Assembly (NCBI GenBank): GCA_002398365.1 | Contig: DGYK01000005.1 | Coordinates: 1-49,569 of the forward strand | Direction of reading: 5' to 3' | Origin: Flammeovirgaceae bacterium UBA5008 | GTDB lineage: Bacteria; Bacteroidota; Bacteroidia; Cytophagales; Cyclobacteriaceae | Length of the DNA: 49,569 nucleotides | Shown here: positions 8,334-16,257 of the stretch, piece by piece | How positions within the stretch are numbered: position 1 is the stretch's first letter | How the letters are laid out: the number at the start of each line of letters is the position of its first letter | Position numbers and translations under genes: made by a program | Notes under the pieces: generated by a model | What the model saw: only the letters and a program-made list of their open reading frames with translations | Databases searched by the model: none | What the model was told of the DNA's origin: nothing

Positions 8334-10790
8334 TTAGAAAGGATACCCAATGCCAATATTGTAAATCACCGGTTCACGGTCGATACCATAAGGGCCACTA
8401 AAGCGTGCATTGCCCAACACAAAGCGACTGCCTTCTGGTTTAGCCGGATCCCATGCTTTGATACCTACATCCAATCGTAAAATCAGGAAAGAGAAATCAA
8501 ATCGTAAGCCAAAGCCGGTTCCGATTCCAAACTCTTTATAAAAACGATCTAAGCTAAATTGCGTGGGCGCAGAGGTCTCTGAGCGCACCGCCCACACGTT
8601 ACCCGCATCGATAAACAAAGCGTAGTTCACAAAGCCGAATATCTTCTGACGCCACTCCACGCTGCCTTCAATCAGCAATTCGCCCGGCTTCTCAAAACTG
8701 TAATCATAGTAGCCGCTTTGTGATGGGTTTGCACTCAGTGGTGGTGTATCAGATCCTACACCCAATCTGCGAGGCCGCCACGCGCGCACGCTGTTACTTC
8801 CACCCGCAAAAAAGTTTTTCTCGTAGGGAAGAACTCTATTTTTGCTATATGCATAGCCAAAGCCGGTGTTAATTCGATACGCCAATGAAGTGGTGCGATT
8901 GATAATGCGGTTCTTACGGAAATCAATATTGAAACGAATATACTGGTAGGGTTCCAGTCCTTGGTTGATGATGATTTGTGGTGTGTAGAGATTTAGTAAC
9001 GTTCCCCCGCTTTCGATGGAACCCCTCAACAGAGTTGAGTGCTTCTGGTTGCTGCCATAGTTGTTGTTCCAGGTAGCAGAAAAAATCATACTCCCTACAA
9101 ATGAAGGATTAAAAGCATTAATCAGGTTGTTGCCTTTGGTTTGCAGATCCTTTAACAATACCTCAAATTCAGTACTTTTCGTGGATTGGATAATATTTAA
9201 GTTCGTTGGCGTAAAAGAGAATTGCCACTTCTGATTGATATCCCAATTGAAAGAGGCAGAAAGTGTTGTGATTTGTCGCTGGTACTCCGGCCGATCGGTA
9301 TAGGTGTAACTGGCAAGCAGACGTGTGCGCGGATTATATTTGGCATAGTTAAATGAAGCTTTGTGGCTCAGCGGAAACAAGAATTGTGGAAAGGTGATAC
9401 CCACACTTGCGCTGGCTTCCGTGCTTTTATAAAAGTTGCCGGTTTCGGTGGCAGAGGCGACCCCCTCAAAGCCAAAGCGTCCATTTAGTTCTAAAATTTC
9501 TAAACCACCCAAGAAGTTTCTCTTTTTAAAATTGGTGCTCACATAAGGTCCCGGAAACCCTTGCGTTACTGTAACACCGGCCTCATTGGACCATGCATAT
9601 TTTTCAAGAGGGCTCGCAAAGATATTCGCGATGAAGTGACCATTCGATGTGTCATAGTTTACGTTCACAAATTTGAACATATCCAGGTTGGCCATTTGCC
9701 GCTGCGTGCTGAATGTCTTTGTGCGGTTATAGAGGCTATCCCGCTTAATGAACGTGCGCTGTGCTAATATCTTTTTGCTGTATTCTGGTTGGTAGTAGTT
9801 GAAAGTAATGTTCTCATACGGAACGGCCACCCGCTTACTCTTTTCCAGCGGCTTCACATTTACATCGGGTGTAAAAATAACGGAGTCAATTCGAAACTGG
9901 CGATGGTGATCGTGTTTAGCAGGATTCCGGATTTCCATTTTTAAAATGACTTTCTGATTTTTTCGGGTAGCCGTATCTACCTGAAAATCGATGTACTGGC
10001 GACTGAAATCGAAGTAGCCATTGTCTTTCAATAAATAATCTATGCGCTCACGCTCTTTGGTGATTTTCTCCTGATCAAATTGATCGCCTTTGCGAATTAA
10101 ACTGGCCTCCGGTTTTTCTAAAATGGTTTTCAGAACAAGTGCGTCTGGCACTTCGAAAAGTAGGGTGTCCAACAAATACGGTGGTCCCGGCTTTACTTCA
10201 TAGGTAACATATATCTTACGCCTTAGTTCGCGGTAGGTGGCAGTTACGCTGGCACGGAAGAATCCTTTGATCACCAAGGCATTGGTCAGCTTTTCAACTG
10301 ATAACATCATCTTCGTGCTATCAAATACAGCCACAGCTTCGCCCCATTGCATAAAGTGATTACCGTTTTCGATTTTGTAATCCAATGCATCTAACTTTTT
10401 CTTTTTACGGAACAGCAGATTGTCTTTGCGTTTGGCGCTGCTCGCACGCTTGATCTTTTTGTTGAAACTACTATCGATCTTTGTTTTTCTGTCGATGAAC
10501 TTTTGTTTTGAAAAATGTTTCTGGCCCGTGTAATACATCCAGGCCTGGCTGTTAAAGAGTCCAAACAATTTTTTGTTGGGCTTTTGCACAAACAGATCAT
10601 TCAGTGTGTTTTTATTCACCGTCTTTGGTGCCACAATGGTTTGGCGGTGTAGCAACTTTTGATTTTCTTGAAGGTACTTTGTGCCATAACAGCCATTTAA
10701 GGCGATCATGGCACATCCGGCCAGCAGATAGCATGTAACGCGTTTAAAAAAAGTAGTTCGTATGATCTCCAAAGCAAAAGCCAAATTCAT
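8334..10790 (-). CDS. tamL: TamL-type lipoprotein of the BamA/TamA outer-membrane family
   Basis: This is an 818-residue outer-membrane protein. The N-terminal segment holds two possible lipoboxes, LLAGC (Cys26) and ALNGC (Cys34); the second is followed by YGTKYL, the usual mature start of TamL-like proteins. Regions about 110-400 look like POTRA domains, and the C-terminal half is an Omp85 barrel ending in IGIGYPF with a terminal Phe. In Bacteroidota TamL works with TamB in envelope assembly. The open frame extends upstream to 11162, but that part lies antisense inside the methyltransferase gene, so I start at ATG 10790; TTG 10772 is also possible. Either start overlaps the 5' end of the divergent methyltransferase. 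No tamB is seen in the window. Confidence 0.87.
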   Translation of the reverse strand: MNLAFALEIIRTTFFKRVTCYLLAGCAMIALNGCYGTKYLQENQKLLHRQTIVAPKTVNKNTLNDLFVQKPNKKLFGLFNSQAWMYYTGQKHFSKQKFIDRKTKIDSSFNKKIKRASSAKRKDNLLFRKKKKLDALDYKIENGNHFMQWGEAVAVFDSTKMMLSVEKLTNALVIKGFFRASVTATYRELRRKIYVTYEVKPGPPYLLDTLLFEVPDALVLKTILEKPEASLIRKGDQFDQEKITKERERIDYLLKDNGYFDFSRQYIDFQVDTATRKNQKVILKMEIRNPAKHDHHRQFRIDSVIFTPDVNVKPLEKSKRVAVPYENITFNYYQPEYSKKILAQRTFIKRDSLYNRTKTFSTQRQMANLDMFKFVNVNYDTSNGHFIANIFASPLEKYAWSNEAGVTVTQGFPGPYVSTNFKKRNFLGGLEILELNGRFGFEGVASATETGNFYKSTEASASVGITFPQFLFPLSHKASFNYAKYNPRTRLLASYTYTDRPEYQRQITTLSASFNWDINQKWQFSFTPTNLNIIQSTKSTEFEVLLKDLQTKGNNLINAFNPSFVGSMIFSATWNNNYGSNQKHSTLLRGSIESGGTLLNLYTPQIIINQGLEPYQYIRFNIDFRKNRIINRTTSLAYRINTGFGYAYSKNRVLPYEKNFFAGGSNSVRAWRPRRLGVGSDTPPLSANPSQSGYYDYSFEKPGELLIEGSVEWRQKIFGFVNYALFIDAGNVWAVRSETSAPTQFSLDRFYKEFGIGTGFGLRFDFSFLILRLDVGIKAWDPAKPEGSRFVLGNARFSGPYGIDREPVIYNIGIGYPF

Positions 10791-11505
10791 CAAATCATTG
10801 CAATTAAAGAAATACCGAAAAGAGGAGCAATGTTTTGTAGTGGAAGGAGCCAAAGGAGTAGCAGAATTAATGAGCTCTGATCTGGAGGTGCTGTGGCTGG
10901 CAGGCACCGAGGCTTTTTTGCGCCAGCACCACCCGCTCGTCAGCCGCCAGAAGGCAGAGGTAGTAGCGGCCGGTGAGAAGGAGTTGACGGAATTGGGCAC
11001 CTTTGCTACCAACAATGCGGCACTGGCCATCGTGCGCATGCGCCCCCATGTAGCCCCCAATTTAAAGAGCGAGTTTGTGCTCGTCTTAGATGATATTCGC
11101 GACCCCGGCAACTTAGGCACCATAATTCGCACGGCTGATTGGTATGGCATTAAACACATCATTGCCTCGGAGGAGACTGCAGACTGCTACAACCCGAAAG
11201 TGATTAGCGCCACGATGGGTTCGTTTTGCCGCGTGCATGTCTATTATACTGCTTTAACGGATTATTTGTATGGCACCGACCGGCCGCTCTACGGTGCATC
11301 GCTCACAGGCGAAACCATTTATGATGTAAACTTCGGCAAGGAGGGTTTTATTGTGATTGGCAACGAAGCGCAGGGCATCTCCGCGGCTGTGCATAGTATG
11401 ATTCAAAAGCACATTACTATTCCCCGAATTGGTGCGGCCGAGTCGCTGAATGCATCCATTGCTACGGCTATTATTCTCGATAATGTTTTTCGCTCACAGA
11501 AATGA
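10762..11505 (+). CDS. TrmH/SpoU-family RNA 2'-O-methyltransferase
   Basis: This 247-residue enzyme should transfer methyl groups from SAM to ribose 2'-OH of rRNA or tRNA. The start MISKAKAKFIKSLQLKKYR matches the N-terminal RNA-binding substrate domain of TrmH/RlmB-like proteins. The knotted SPOUT domain shows motif 1 (DDIRDPGNLGTIIRTADW, about 112-129), motif 2 (GNEAQGIS, about 200-207) and motif 3 (IPRIGAAESLNASIATAI, near the C-terminus). The start is well supported by homology, which forces the divergent tamL start to overlap it. The last 12 bases overlap the convergent transporter gene. The exact RNA target cannot be told from sequence. Confidence 0.92.
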   Translation: MISKAKAKFIKSLQLKKYRKEEQCFVVEGAKGVAELMSSDLEVLWLAGTEAFLRQHHPLVSRQKAEVVAAGEKELTELGTFATNNAALAIVRMRPHVAPNLKSEFVLVLDDIRDPGNLGTIIRTADWYGIKHIIASEETADCYNPKVISATMGSFCRVHVYYTALTDYLYGTDRPLYGASLTGETIYDVNFGKEGFIVIGNEAQGISAAVHSMIQKHITIPRIGAAESLNASIATAIILDNVFRSQK

Positions 11506-12279
11506 GCCGCTCTTGCTGGCAGCTTCATCGGCTAAGCGATCGGCTTCTGCCTTTCCTAAATAGCGGTCAATCACGCTGTGGCCGAGGTAGATAAGAGGAG
11601 TTAGTAAGATCGCCACCGAAAATTTATAGATGTAATTGGTGATACCAATCGCAACGATTTGCTGATGAGAAAAGGTGCCAGCGAAGGCAATGTATAGCAC
11701 CACAAAACTATCAACCAACTGTGAGATGAGCGTGGAGCCCGTAGCGCGCAGCCACAACATCTTCGGTCCGGTGAGTTGGCGCAACCGTTGAAACACGTAC
11801 ACATCAATTAATTGTCCGATCAGGAAAGCGGCCAACGAGCCAATGATAATGCGTTGCCCTTGCCCCAAAATTTTGTTGAAAGCAAAATCCATGTTAAAGT
11901 AATTCCCGGCCGGATCTTGATTGTTGGCATCGAGCCACCACTGCGCGGGTGGAAGTTTAATCGTTACAAAGATGACGATGAACGAATACGCGATGAAGAA
12001 GGCCGCCAAGTAGCTGATGCGCTTGATGCCGGGCTTGCCGAAGTATTCATTGATCAAATCAGAAGTAATAAACACGATGGGCCAGATCACCGCACCGGCT
12101 GTTAAGTTGAAGTCCATAGTGAAACCGAGGATATTCAAATGCGCGGGGTTGAGTCCCAATGCCGTTTCGCCCGAAAAGATTTTGACGCCTATTAATTCTG
12201 CAATGATCGCGTTGGTTAAAAAGAGCGCTGCCAATACAATGAAGAGGTGATTCTTTTTTTCTTCCGTGGTTTGATTCAT
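11494..12279 (-). CDS. yhhQ: Queuosine precursor transporter (YhhQ/VUT family)
   Basis: This 261-residue inner-membrane protein has about six hydrophobic segments. The family signature region is visible: NPAHLNILGF, then LTAGAVIWPIVFITSDLINEYFGK (about 58-82) and, later, GSTLISQLVDSFVVLYIAF. Members of this family (formerly DUF165) import queuosine precursors such as preQ0/preQ1 for tRNA modification. The start codon overlaps the rnz stop by four bases, so the two minus-strand genes are an operon, both touching tRNA metabolism. The 3' end overlaps the convergent methyltransferase gene by 12 bases. The C-terminus (ADRLADEAASKSGSFL) is soluble. Confidence 0.9.
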   Translation of the reverse strand: MNQTTEEKKNHLFIVLAALFLTNAIIAELIGVKIFSGETALGLNPAHLNILGFTMDFNLTAGAVIWPIVFITSDLINEYFGKPGIKRISYLAAFFIAYSFIVIFVTIKLPPAQWWLDANNQDPAGNYFNMDFAFNKILGQGQRIIIGSLAAFLIGQLIDVYVFQRLRQLTGPKMLWLRATGSTLISQLVDSFVVLYIAFAGTFSHQQIVAIGITNYIYKFSVAILLTPLIYLGHSVIDRYLGKAEADRLADEAASKSGSFL

Positions 12280-13196
12280 TCGTTGATGTTGATGGTTTCT
12301 CCCTCTACCGCGAGTGATGTAGTGGGAAAGATAACGGAGGCTTCGGCAAGTAGCAAATCCAAATCGCGGTAGCGGGCCGAAAAGTGTCCGAGCACCAATT
12401 GTTCTGCGTTGCAGGCCTGGGCAATCAGCGCGGCTTGTTTAGCAGTGCTGTGTTTGGTTTCGACAGCTTTATCGCCATCGGCTTCCATAAAGGTAGCTTC
12501 GTGATAAAGCAAATTCACCCCGCTCAATTGCCCGATCATACTTTCATTGTACGCAGTGTCGGAGCAATACGCATAGCTGAGCGAGCGATGCGGAGGAAGT
12601 GTATATTCATCATTTCTGAAGAGCAGTTCCCCGGCATCATTCAACACGTCCTTACCTGCCTTTAGTTGAACGATGTGTTGCAAAAGCACCTCTTTACTTA
12701 AACGCGATTTGTCAATTCTACGAGGTTTTGGTTTCTCTTTCAACAGAAATCCCGCACACGGCAGTTTATGAATCAGTGGAATGGTTTCAACCGAAATAGC
12801 GTCATCTTCTATAATGACTTTTCGTTCAGCAGGATCGATCGCATGAAAGTGCAACGGGTAGTTGAGCACCGATTTGGAGTATTTCAACTGCAGTAAGATG
12901 ATTTCGTTGAGGCCGGGAGGGCCAAACAGATGCAACTCGGCCTGCCGCTTTTGCAGATGCATGGAAAACAGTAAGCCCATTAAGCCGAGATAGTGATCGC
13001 CATGCAAATGACTGATGAGTATGTAGTTGATCTTGTGAACGGGGATGTTAAAACGTGTTAACTGCATCTGCGCTCCCTCACCACAATCGATCAGAAAATG
13101 CCTGTTGTGAATGACCACGTAGTGCGATGACGGAAACCGCCCGTTGGCAGGTACAGCCGCACTGGAACCAAGTATCGTAAGGCTTAGGCTACTCAA
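12276..13196 (-). CDS. rnz: Ribonuclease Z (tRNA 3' processing endonuclease)
   Basis: This 306-residue metallo-beta-lactamase fold enzyme removes tRNA 3' trailers. The metal-binding motif SHLHGDH is at residues 62-68, followed by GLMGLLFSM. Later ligands lie in YCSDTAYNE, HEATF and GHFSARY. The N-terminus (LTILGSSAAVP) is typical. The start appears to be TTG at 13196: the codon three places upstream is an in-frame TGA and there is no ATG before the conserved LTILG segment. The translation start lies directly beside the left end of the octamer array, so the 5' leader of the message is probably made of that repeat unless the promoter sits inside it. It is coupled to yhhQ by a 4-base overlap. 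Confidence 0.94.
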   Translation of the reverse strand: MSSLSLTILGSSAAVPANGRFPSSHYVVIHNRHFLIDCGEGAQMQLTRFNIPVHKINYILISHLHGDHYLGLMGLLFSMHLQKRQAELHLFGPPGLNEIILLQLKYSKSVLNYPLHFHAIDPAERKVIIEDDAISVETIPLIHKLPCAGFLLKEKPKPRRIDKSRLSKEVLLQHIVQLKAGKDVLNDAGELLFRNDEYTLPPHRSLSYAYCSDTAYNESMIGQLSGVNLLYHEATFMEADGDKAVETKHSTAKQAALIAQACNAEQLVLGHFSARYRDLDLLLAEASVIFPTTSLAVEGETININE

Positions 13197-13198
13197 AC

Positions 13199-13364
13199 TA
13201 ATTCATTGATTTGTTAATTCGTTGATTTGCTAATTTGTTAATTCGGTGATTGGCTAATTCGTTGATTTAATCATTCAGTGATCGCAAATCAGCACATTAA
13301 AGAATCATCGAATTACCGAATAAATGAATTATCGAATCAGCGCATTACCGAATTATCGAATTAA
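13199..13364. repeat. Octamer array: ten direct 8-mers, 6-bp centre, ten inverted 8-mers
   Basis: From 13199 to 13278 the sequence divides without a gap into ten 8-mers of consensus T(A/G)ATT(C/T)GN. The six bases 13279-13284 are the centre, and 13285-13364 divides into ten 8-mers of consensus CGAATTAN, the reverse complement of the left consensus. The two 80-bp arms can form a long imperfect hairpin. The last 8-mer supplies the TAA stop of the STAS gene, and the first ends three bases from the rnz start. It separates two genes on the same strand. Origin and function are unknown; a terminator, mRNA stabiliser or DNA-uptake/packing element are all possible. Confidence 0.9.
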
Positions 13365-13735
13365 TCTTCTTCCTTCATATCCTTTTCGATCTCGTGCATG
13401 AACACTGCATCGACACCTTCTTCTACAGTAGGCAGGATGTGGAGTACGCTATCGAGTTGGGATATCTTGATCAACTTGGTGGTGTGATCGGATAAGCATG
13501 CCAGAATGAAAATACCACCATCTTCCTGTAAGATGCGATTGCCCACCAACAACGCGCTGAGGCCGGATGAATCCGTATATTTTACTTCACTCAAGTCGAG
13601 TATGATGTTGTGCACACCTTCTGCGTGAAGCGTAACCATTTCAGATTTCAGTTGTGGTGCCGCGTTGGAATCTAACTTTTCTTCGTGCAGACGGATGAGG
13701 GTGTATTTCTCTTGCTTGTCGATCGTGTACTTCAT
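13361..13735 (-). CDS. STAS-domain protein (anti-sigma-factor antagonist type)
   Basis: This is a 124-residue single-domain protein. The STAS fold is evident: beta strands at the N-terminus, IILDLSEVKYTDSSGLSALL (about 44-63) with the DSSG phosphorylation loop (Ser57 in the SpoIIAA position), then GGIFILACLSDHTTKLI. Such proteins bind and release anti-sigma factors or other partners according to Ser phosphorylation. No partner kinase or phosphatase of the SpoIIAB/RsbW type is adjacent. The stop codon is embedded in the octamer array. The C-terminal tail is strongly acidic (MHEIEKDMKEED). It lies 33 nt after purC on the same strand, so co-transcription is plausible. Confidence 0.88.
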   Translation of the reverse strand: MKYTIDKQEKYTLIRLHEEKLDSNAAPQLKSEMVTLHAEGVHNIILDLSEVKYTDSSGLSALLVGNRILQEDGGIFILACLSDHTTKLIKISQLDSVLHILPTVEEGVDAVFMHEIEKDMKEED

Positions 13736-13768
13736 TTCTTGCGTGGAGTTAAAGAGCCTAAAAATAAA

Positions 13769-14704
13769 TCAATTTATCGAATTAACGATGCTTCGCTTAA
13801 TTCGTTCAGCGATATCGGCATAATTCACCGGTGCGAGGCTTTCGCCCGTCATTTGGCGGTACAGTTCCTGGTAGCGCTCGCTGATGGACTTCACAATGGC
13901 ATCGGTCATTTCGGGCACCTGCTGCCCTTCCTTACCCTGAAAGCCATTTTCAATCAGCCATTGACGCACAAATTCTTTGCTGAGCTGCTTTTGGGCTTCG
14001 CCTTTCAACTGGCGGTCTTCGTAGCCTTCCTTATAGAAATAACGACTGGAGTCGGGCGTGTGCACTTCGTCAATCAAATAGATCGTGCCGTTGTGTTTGC
14101 CGAATTCGTATTTGGTATCCACCAGAATGAGGCCCCGCTTGGCAGCCAGTTCGTTGCCCCGCTTGTAAAGTTTCAGGGTATAGTCTTCCAACACCTGATA
14201 ATCGGCAGCCGAAACGATGCCGTGCTTGAGGATGTCTTCTTTCGAAATGTCTTCGTCATGCCCCACCTTGGCTTTGGTAGTAGGCGTAATGATGGGCGAT
14301 GGGAGCGGGTCGTTTTCTCTCAATCCATCGGGGAGGGGCACACCGCACACCGCACGCTTGCCAGCCCGGTATTCGCGCCAAGCGTGACCTGCCAGGTAGC
14401 CTCGCACCACCATTTCTACGGCAATAGGTTCACATTTAAAGCCAATCGTCACGTTGGGGTCGGGGGTAGCCTCTACCCAATTCGGCACAATATCTTTGGT
14501 GGCTGTGAGGTTGATAGCCGCTATCTGGTTGAGAATGCGGCCCTTATCGGGAATGCCCTTGGGCAACACCACGTCAAAAGCCGAGATGCGGTCGGTAGCC
14601 ACCATGGCCATGCGATCGCCAAAATAATAGACATCGCGCACTTTGCCTTTGTAAAATCCCGTTTGGCCGGGAAAGTTGAATTGAGTCTCTTTAATGGCTT
14701 GCAT
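13769..14704 (-). CDS. purC: SAICAR synthetase (phosphoribosylaminoimidazole-succinocarboxamide synthase)
   Basis: This 311-residue purine-biosynthesis enzyme ligates CAIR with aspartate using ATP. Motifs are clear: GKVRDVYYFGDRMAMVATDRIS near residues 20-41, PKGIPDKGRILNQI, the MVVRGYLAGHAWREY substrate region, LILVDTKYEFG and DEVHTPDSSRYF. Length matches the longer (about 300 aa) class. The ATG start at 14704 precedes the conserved QFNFPGQTGFYKGKVRD. The final codons (VNSIN, stop) contain two octamers of the same type as the nearby array, and an 8-bp perfect inverted repeat (CGAATTAA 13778-13785 / TTAATTCG 13797-13804) lies within the 3' end. A 344-codon open frame runs antisense to it and is a shadow. 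Confidence 0.96.
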   Translation of the reverse strand: MQAIKETQFNFPGQTGFYKGKVRDVYYFGDRMAMVATDRISAFDVVLPKGIPDKGRILNQIAAINLTATKDIVPNWVEATPDPNVTIGFKCEPIAVEMVVRGYLAGHAWREYRAGKRAVCGVPLPDGLRENDPLPSPIITPTTKAKVGHDEDISKEDILKHGIVSAADYQVLEDYTLKLYKRGNELAAKRGLILVDTKYEFGKHNGTIYLIDEVHTPDSSRYFYKEGYEDRQLKGEAQKQLSKEFVRQWLIENGFQGKEGQQVPEMTDAIVKSISERYQELYRQMTGESLAPVNYADIAERIKRSIVNSIN

Positions 14705-15568
14705 GGGTCGGAATCGTGAAGGCGCAAATTAAAGCAATAACTGCCAATAATAGTGGCGAAAAAGGGCTTTTTGAGAAATTCGATGGGTTTTCGTGCCTAG
14801 CTGGCAGGTTGGATAGAGACTACCCCTCAGATTGGAGGGTGCTGCTATTCATGTAAAAACCCTCCGCTCAATGGAGGGAACCATTTCACTCTTGTAAATG
14901 CTTCCCGCTTATGGCAGTGACCCATTTCAAAGTTGTAAATGCTCCCCGCCTAAGGCAGCGACCTTTTGCAAGCTTGCAAAAGCTTCCTCCTGTGAGCGGG
15001 GGCGTTGCGCCAGCATAAAATGGCTTGCCGCCAAGGAGCGAGAGCTTTTACAACCTTGGGACGGCTTCCTCCAAAATGGCAGGGCCGTGTGCAAGGTATC
15101 ACCGGCTGATGGCTGATGATAATAGATTTTAGTACGCAACGTTCTCCTATTAATATGAATAGAAACGAATCAGCGATGACATTTGCCACTGCTATTGATT
15201 GTAAGAAAGTGTTTGGAAAAAGTAATAAGAGATCTATTCGGAATGTAATAACGGTAAAAACGAACAACACTGATTGTTAAATAAATTGAAAGTCCTTATC
15301 TAAGATAGGTGGTGCTTTGTAATGATTAGGAATAGTGATTGGGTTTTATCGATAAATAGATTTGCAGGTTTGTTTTGGCCTTCCGCAAACTTGCGCAGGC
15401 ATCATACAAAGCGGTATAGGCAGACTATCAGGGAGAGTTGTTTGTTGGAAGTTGTGAAAAGGGTATTTTGTGATGGTTTGAGGAACTTGAATGATTTATA
15501 AGATTGAAGCAACTATAAGCTAGGGTTCAAGGCTTGTTTGGAATAACGGAAAAACTTGAAGTAATTTC
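14705..15568. other. Gene-free intergenic region of about 860 bp
   Basis: No credible coding sequence is present. The first half (about 14811-15097) is a GC-richer 41-bp tandem repeat described separately. The second half (15100-15568) is AT-richer and I see no repeat, tRNA, riboswitch or terminator in it. It must hold the purC promoter (minus strand) and possibly the promoter of the small exported protein at 15569, but neither matches the consensus well. Confidence 0.7.
14811..15097. repeat. Diverged tandem repeat with exact 41-bp period (about 6-7 copies)
   Basis: Copies start at 14852, 14893, 14934, 14975, 15016 and 15057, always exactly 41 bp apart, with a weaker copy from 14811. The clearest three begin TGTAAA and share a core like CTTCCCGCTTATGGCAGTGACC. 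The unit ends are inverted (TTGTAAA ... TTTGCAA), so each unit can fold; the copy at 14852 has a perfect CCCTCC/GGAGGG stem. At 14963-14982 two neighbouring ends join as a perfect 20-bp palindrome. Later copies are diverged but keep the phase. As 41 is not a multiple of three, it is unlikely to be coding. Confidence 0.85.
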
Positions 15569-16105
15569 ATGAGATTGTTTAATGCATTTGTAATTCATGC
15601 GCTACTAGTTCTAGTTTTTAAGTGTTGCAGCAGTGAGGAAGGCAAAATCGAATTGACACTACAAGTCAATGATTCAATTAACAAACTGCCTTTAGCTGAG
15701 GATGAATGGTTCGCAGTAAACTTCATCTGTACTATCAATAACAATACTAACCGGACTATTTATTTTGTTGACCCCGAAGCCTATAATATATTTCCTCAAC
15801 CATGGATTATAGCTATCAATGACGTTGATGCAAATTTTTGGCCCGGTAGCTACGGCTGCGCCCCATCATTTGAAGAGGAGAATATCATTAAGCTTGAACC
15901 AATGGAGAAAATAGAAAAACGATTTGATTGGCATTATTTTGTTGAAAACTTTTCTGATACGCCTGGAGACTATACGGCAAAGATTAGATATTTTTTCATT
16001 AAAGATAGCACATGGACAGAGGGGGCAGAGATGAAAAATTTAAGTGATTTAGAGATAGGCTATTCAAATTCTGTGAAATTTAAAATAGTGAATTCGTTGC
16101 GATAG
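15569..16105 (+). CDS. Small exported hypothetical protein
   Basis: I do not recognise the family. It is a 178-residue protein with a hydrophobic N-terminus (about 6-18) followed by KCCSSEE, so it may be a lipoprotein, although Lys before the Cys is not a classic lipobox. The rest alternates hydrophobic strands and looks like an Ig-like beta sandwich (LTLQVNDSI ... VNFICTINNNTNRTIYFV), with a late YTAKIRYFFIKD strand. Such domains often mediate protein contacts in the envelope. It stands alone after the gene-free repeat region, 152 nt before the next gene on the same strand. Coding is supported by length and the signal segment; function is unknown. Confidence 0.65.
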   Translation: MRLFNAFVIHALLVLVFKCCSSEEGKIELTLQVNDSINKLPLAEDEWFAVNFICTINNNTNRTIYFVDPEAYNIFPQPWIIAINDVDANFWPGSYGCAPSFEEENIIKLEPMEKIEKRFDWHYFVENFSDTPGDYTAKIRYFFIKDSTWTEGAEMKNLSDLEIGYSNSVKFKIVNSLR

Positions 16106-16257
16106 TCATTTATCACAAAGTGATTTAAATTTCTTAAAGGTAATTTTACTTTAGCGGCTAGCGATAGTATAAGTAATTGTTATTTGGAGGATATTTAAGT
16201 ATAAACGCGAACGCAATTCATATTAATCGACCTAATTGAAATCAAAACATATTCTGA

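Noticed and set aside
10791..11162. N-terminal extension of the tamL frame
   Set aside because: It is antisense to the well-supported methyltransferase gene and contains no signal or family sequence; the lipoprotein signal begins at 10790.
13685..14719. A 344-codon open frame on the plus strand
   Set aside because: It lies antisense across purC, whose motifs are complete; it is a shadow of the purC codon pattern.
14852..15097. CRISPR array
   Set aside because: Copies are contiguous with no spacers, and they diverge along their whole length; no cas gene is nearby.
14898..15139. Short open frames on both strands inside the 41-bp repeats
   Set aside because: The period of 41 is not divisible by three, so successive copies are read in different frames; no shared peptide results and no start context is seen.
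15120..15568. A tRNA or riboswitch in the gene-free stretch
   Set aside because: No cloverleaf, T-loop GTTCRANNC box or conserved riboswitch core could be found by eye.
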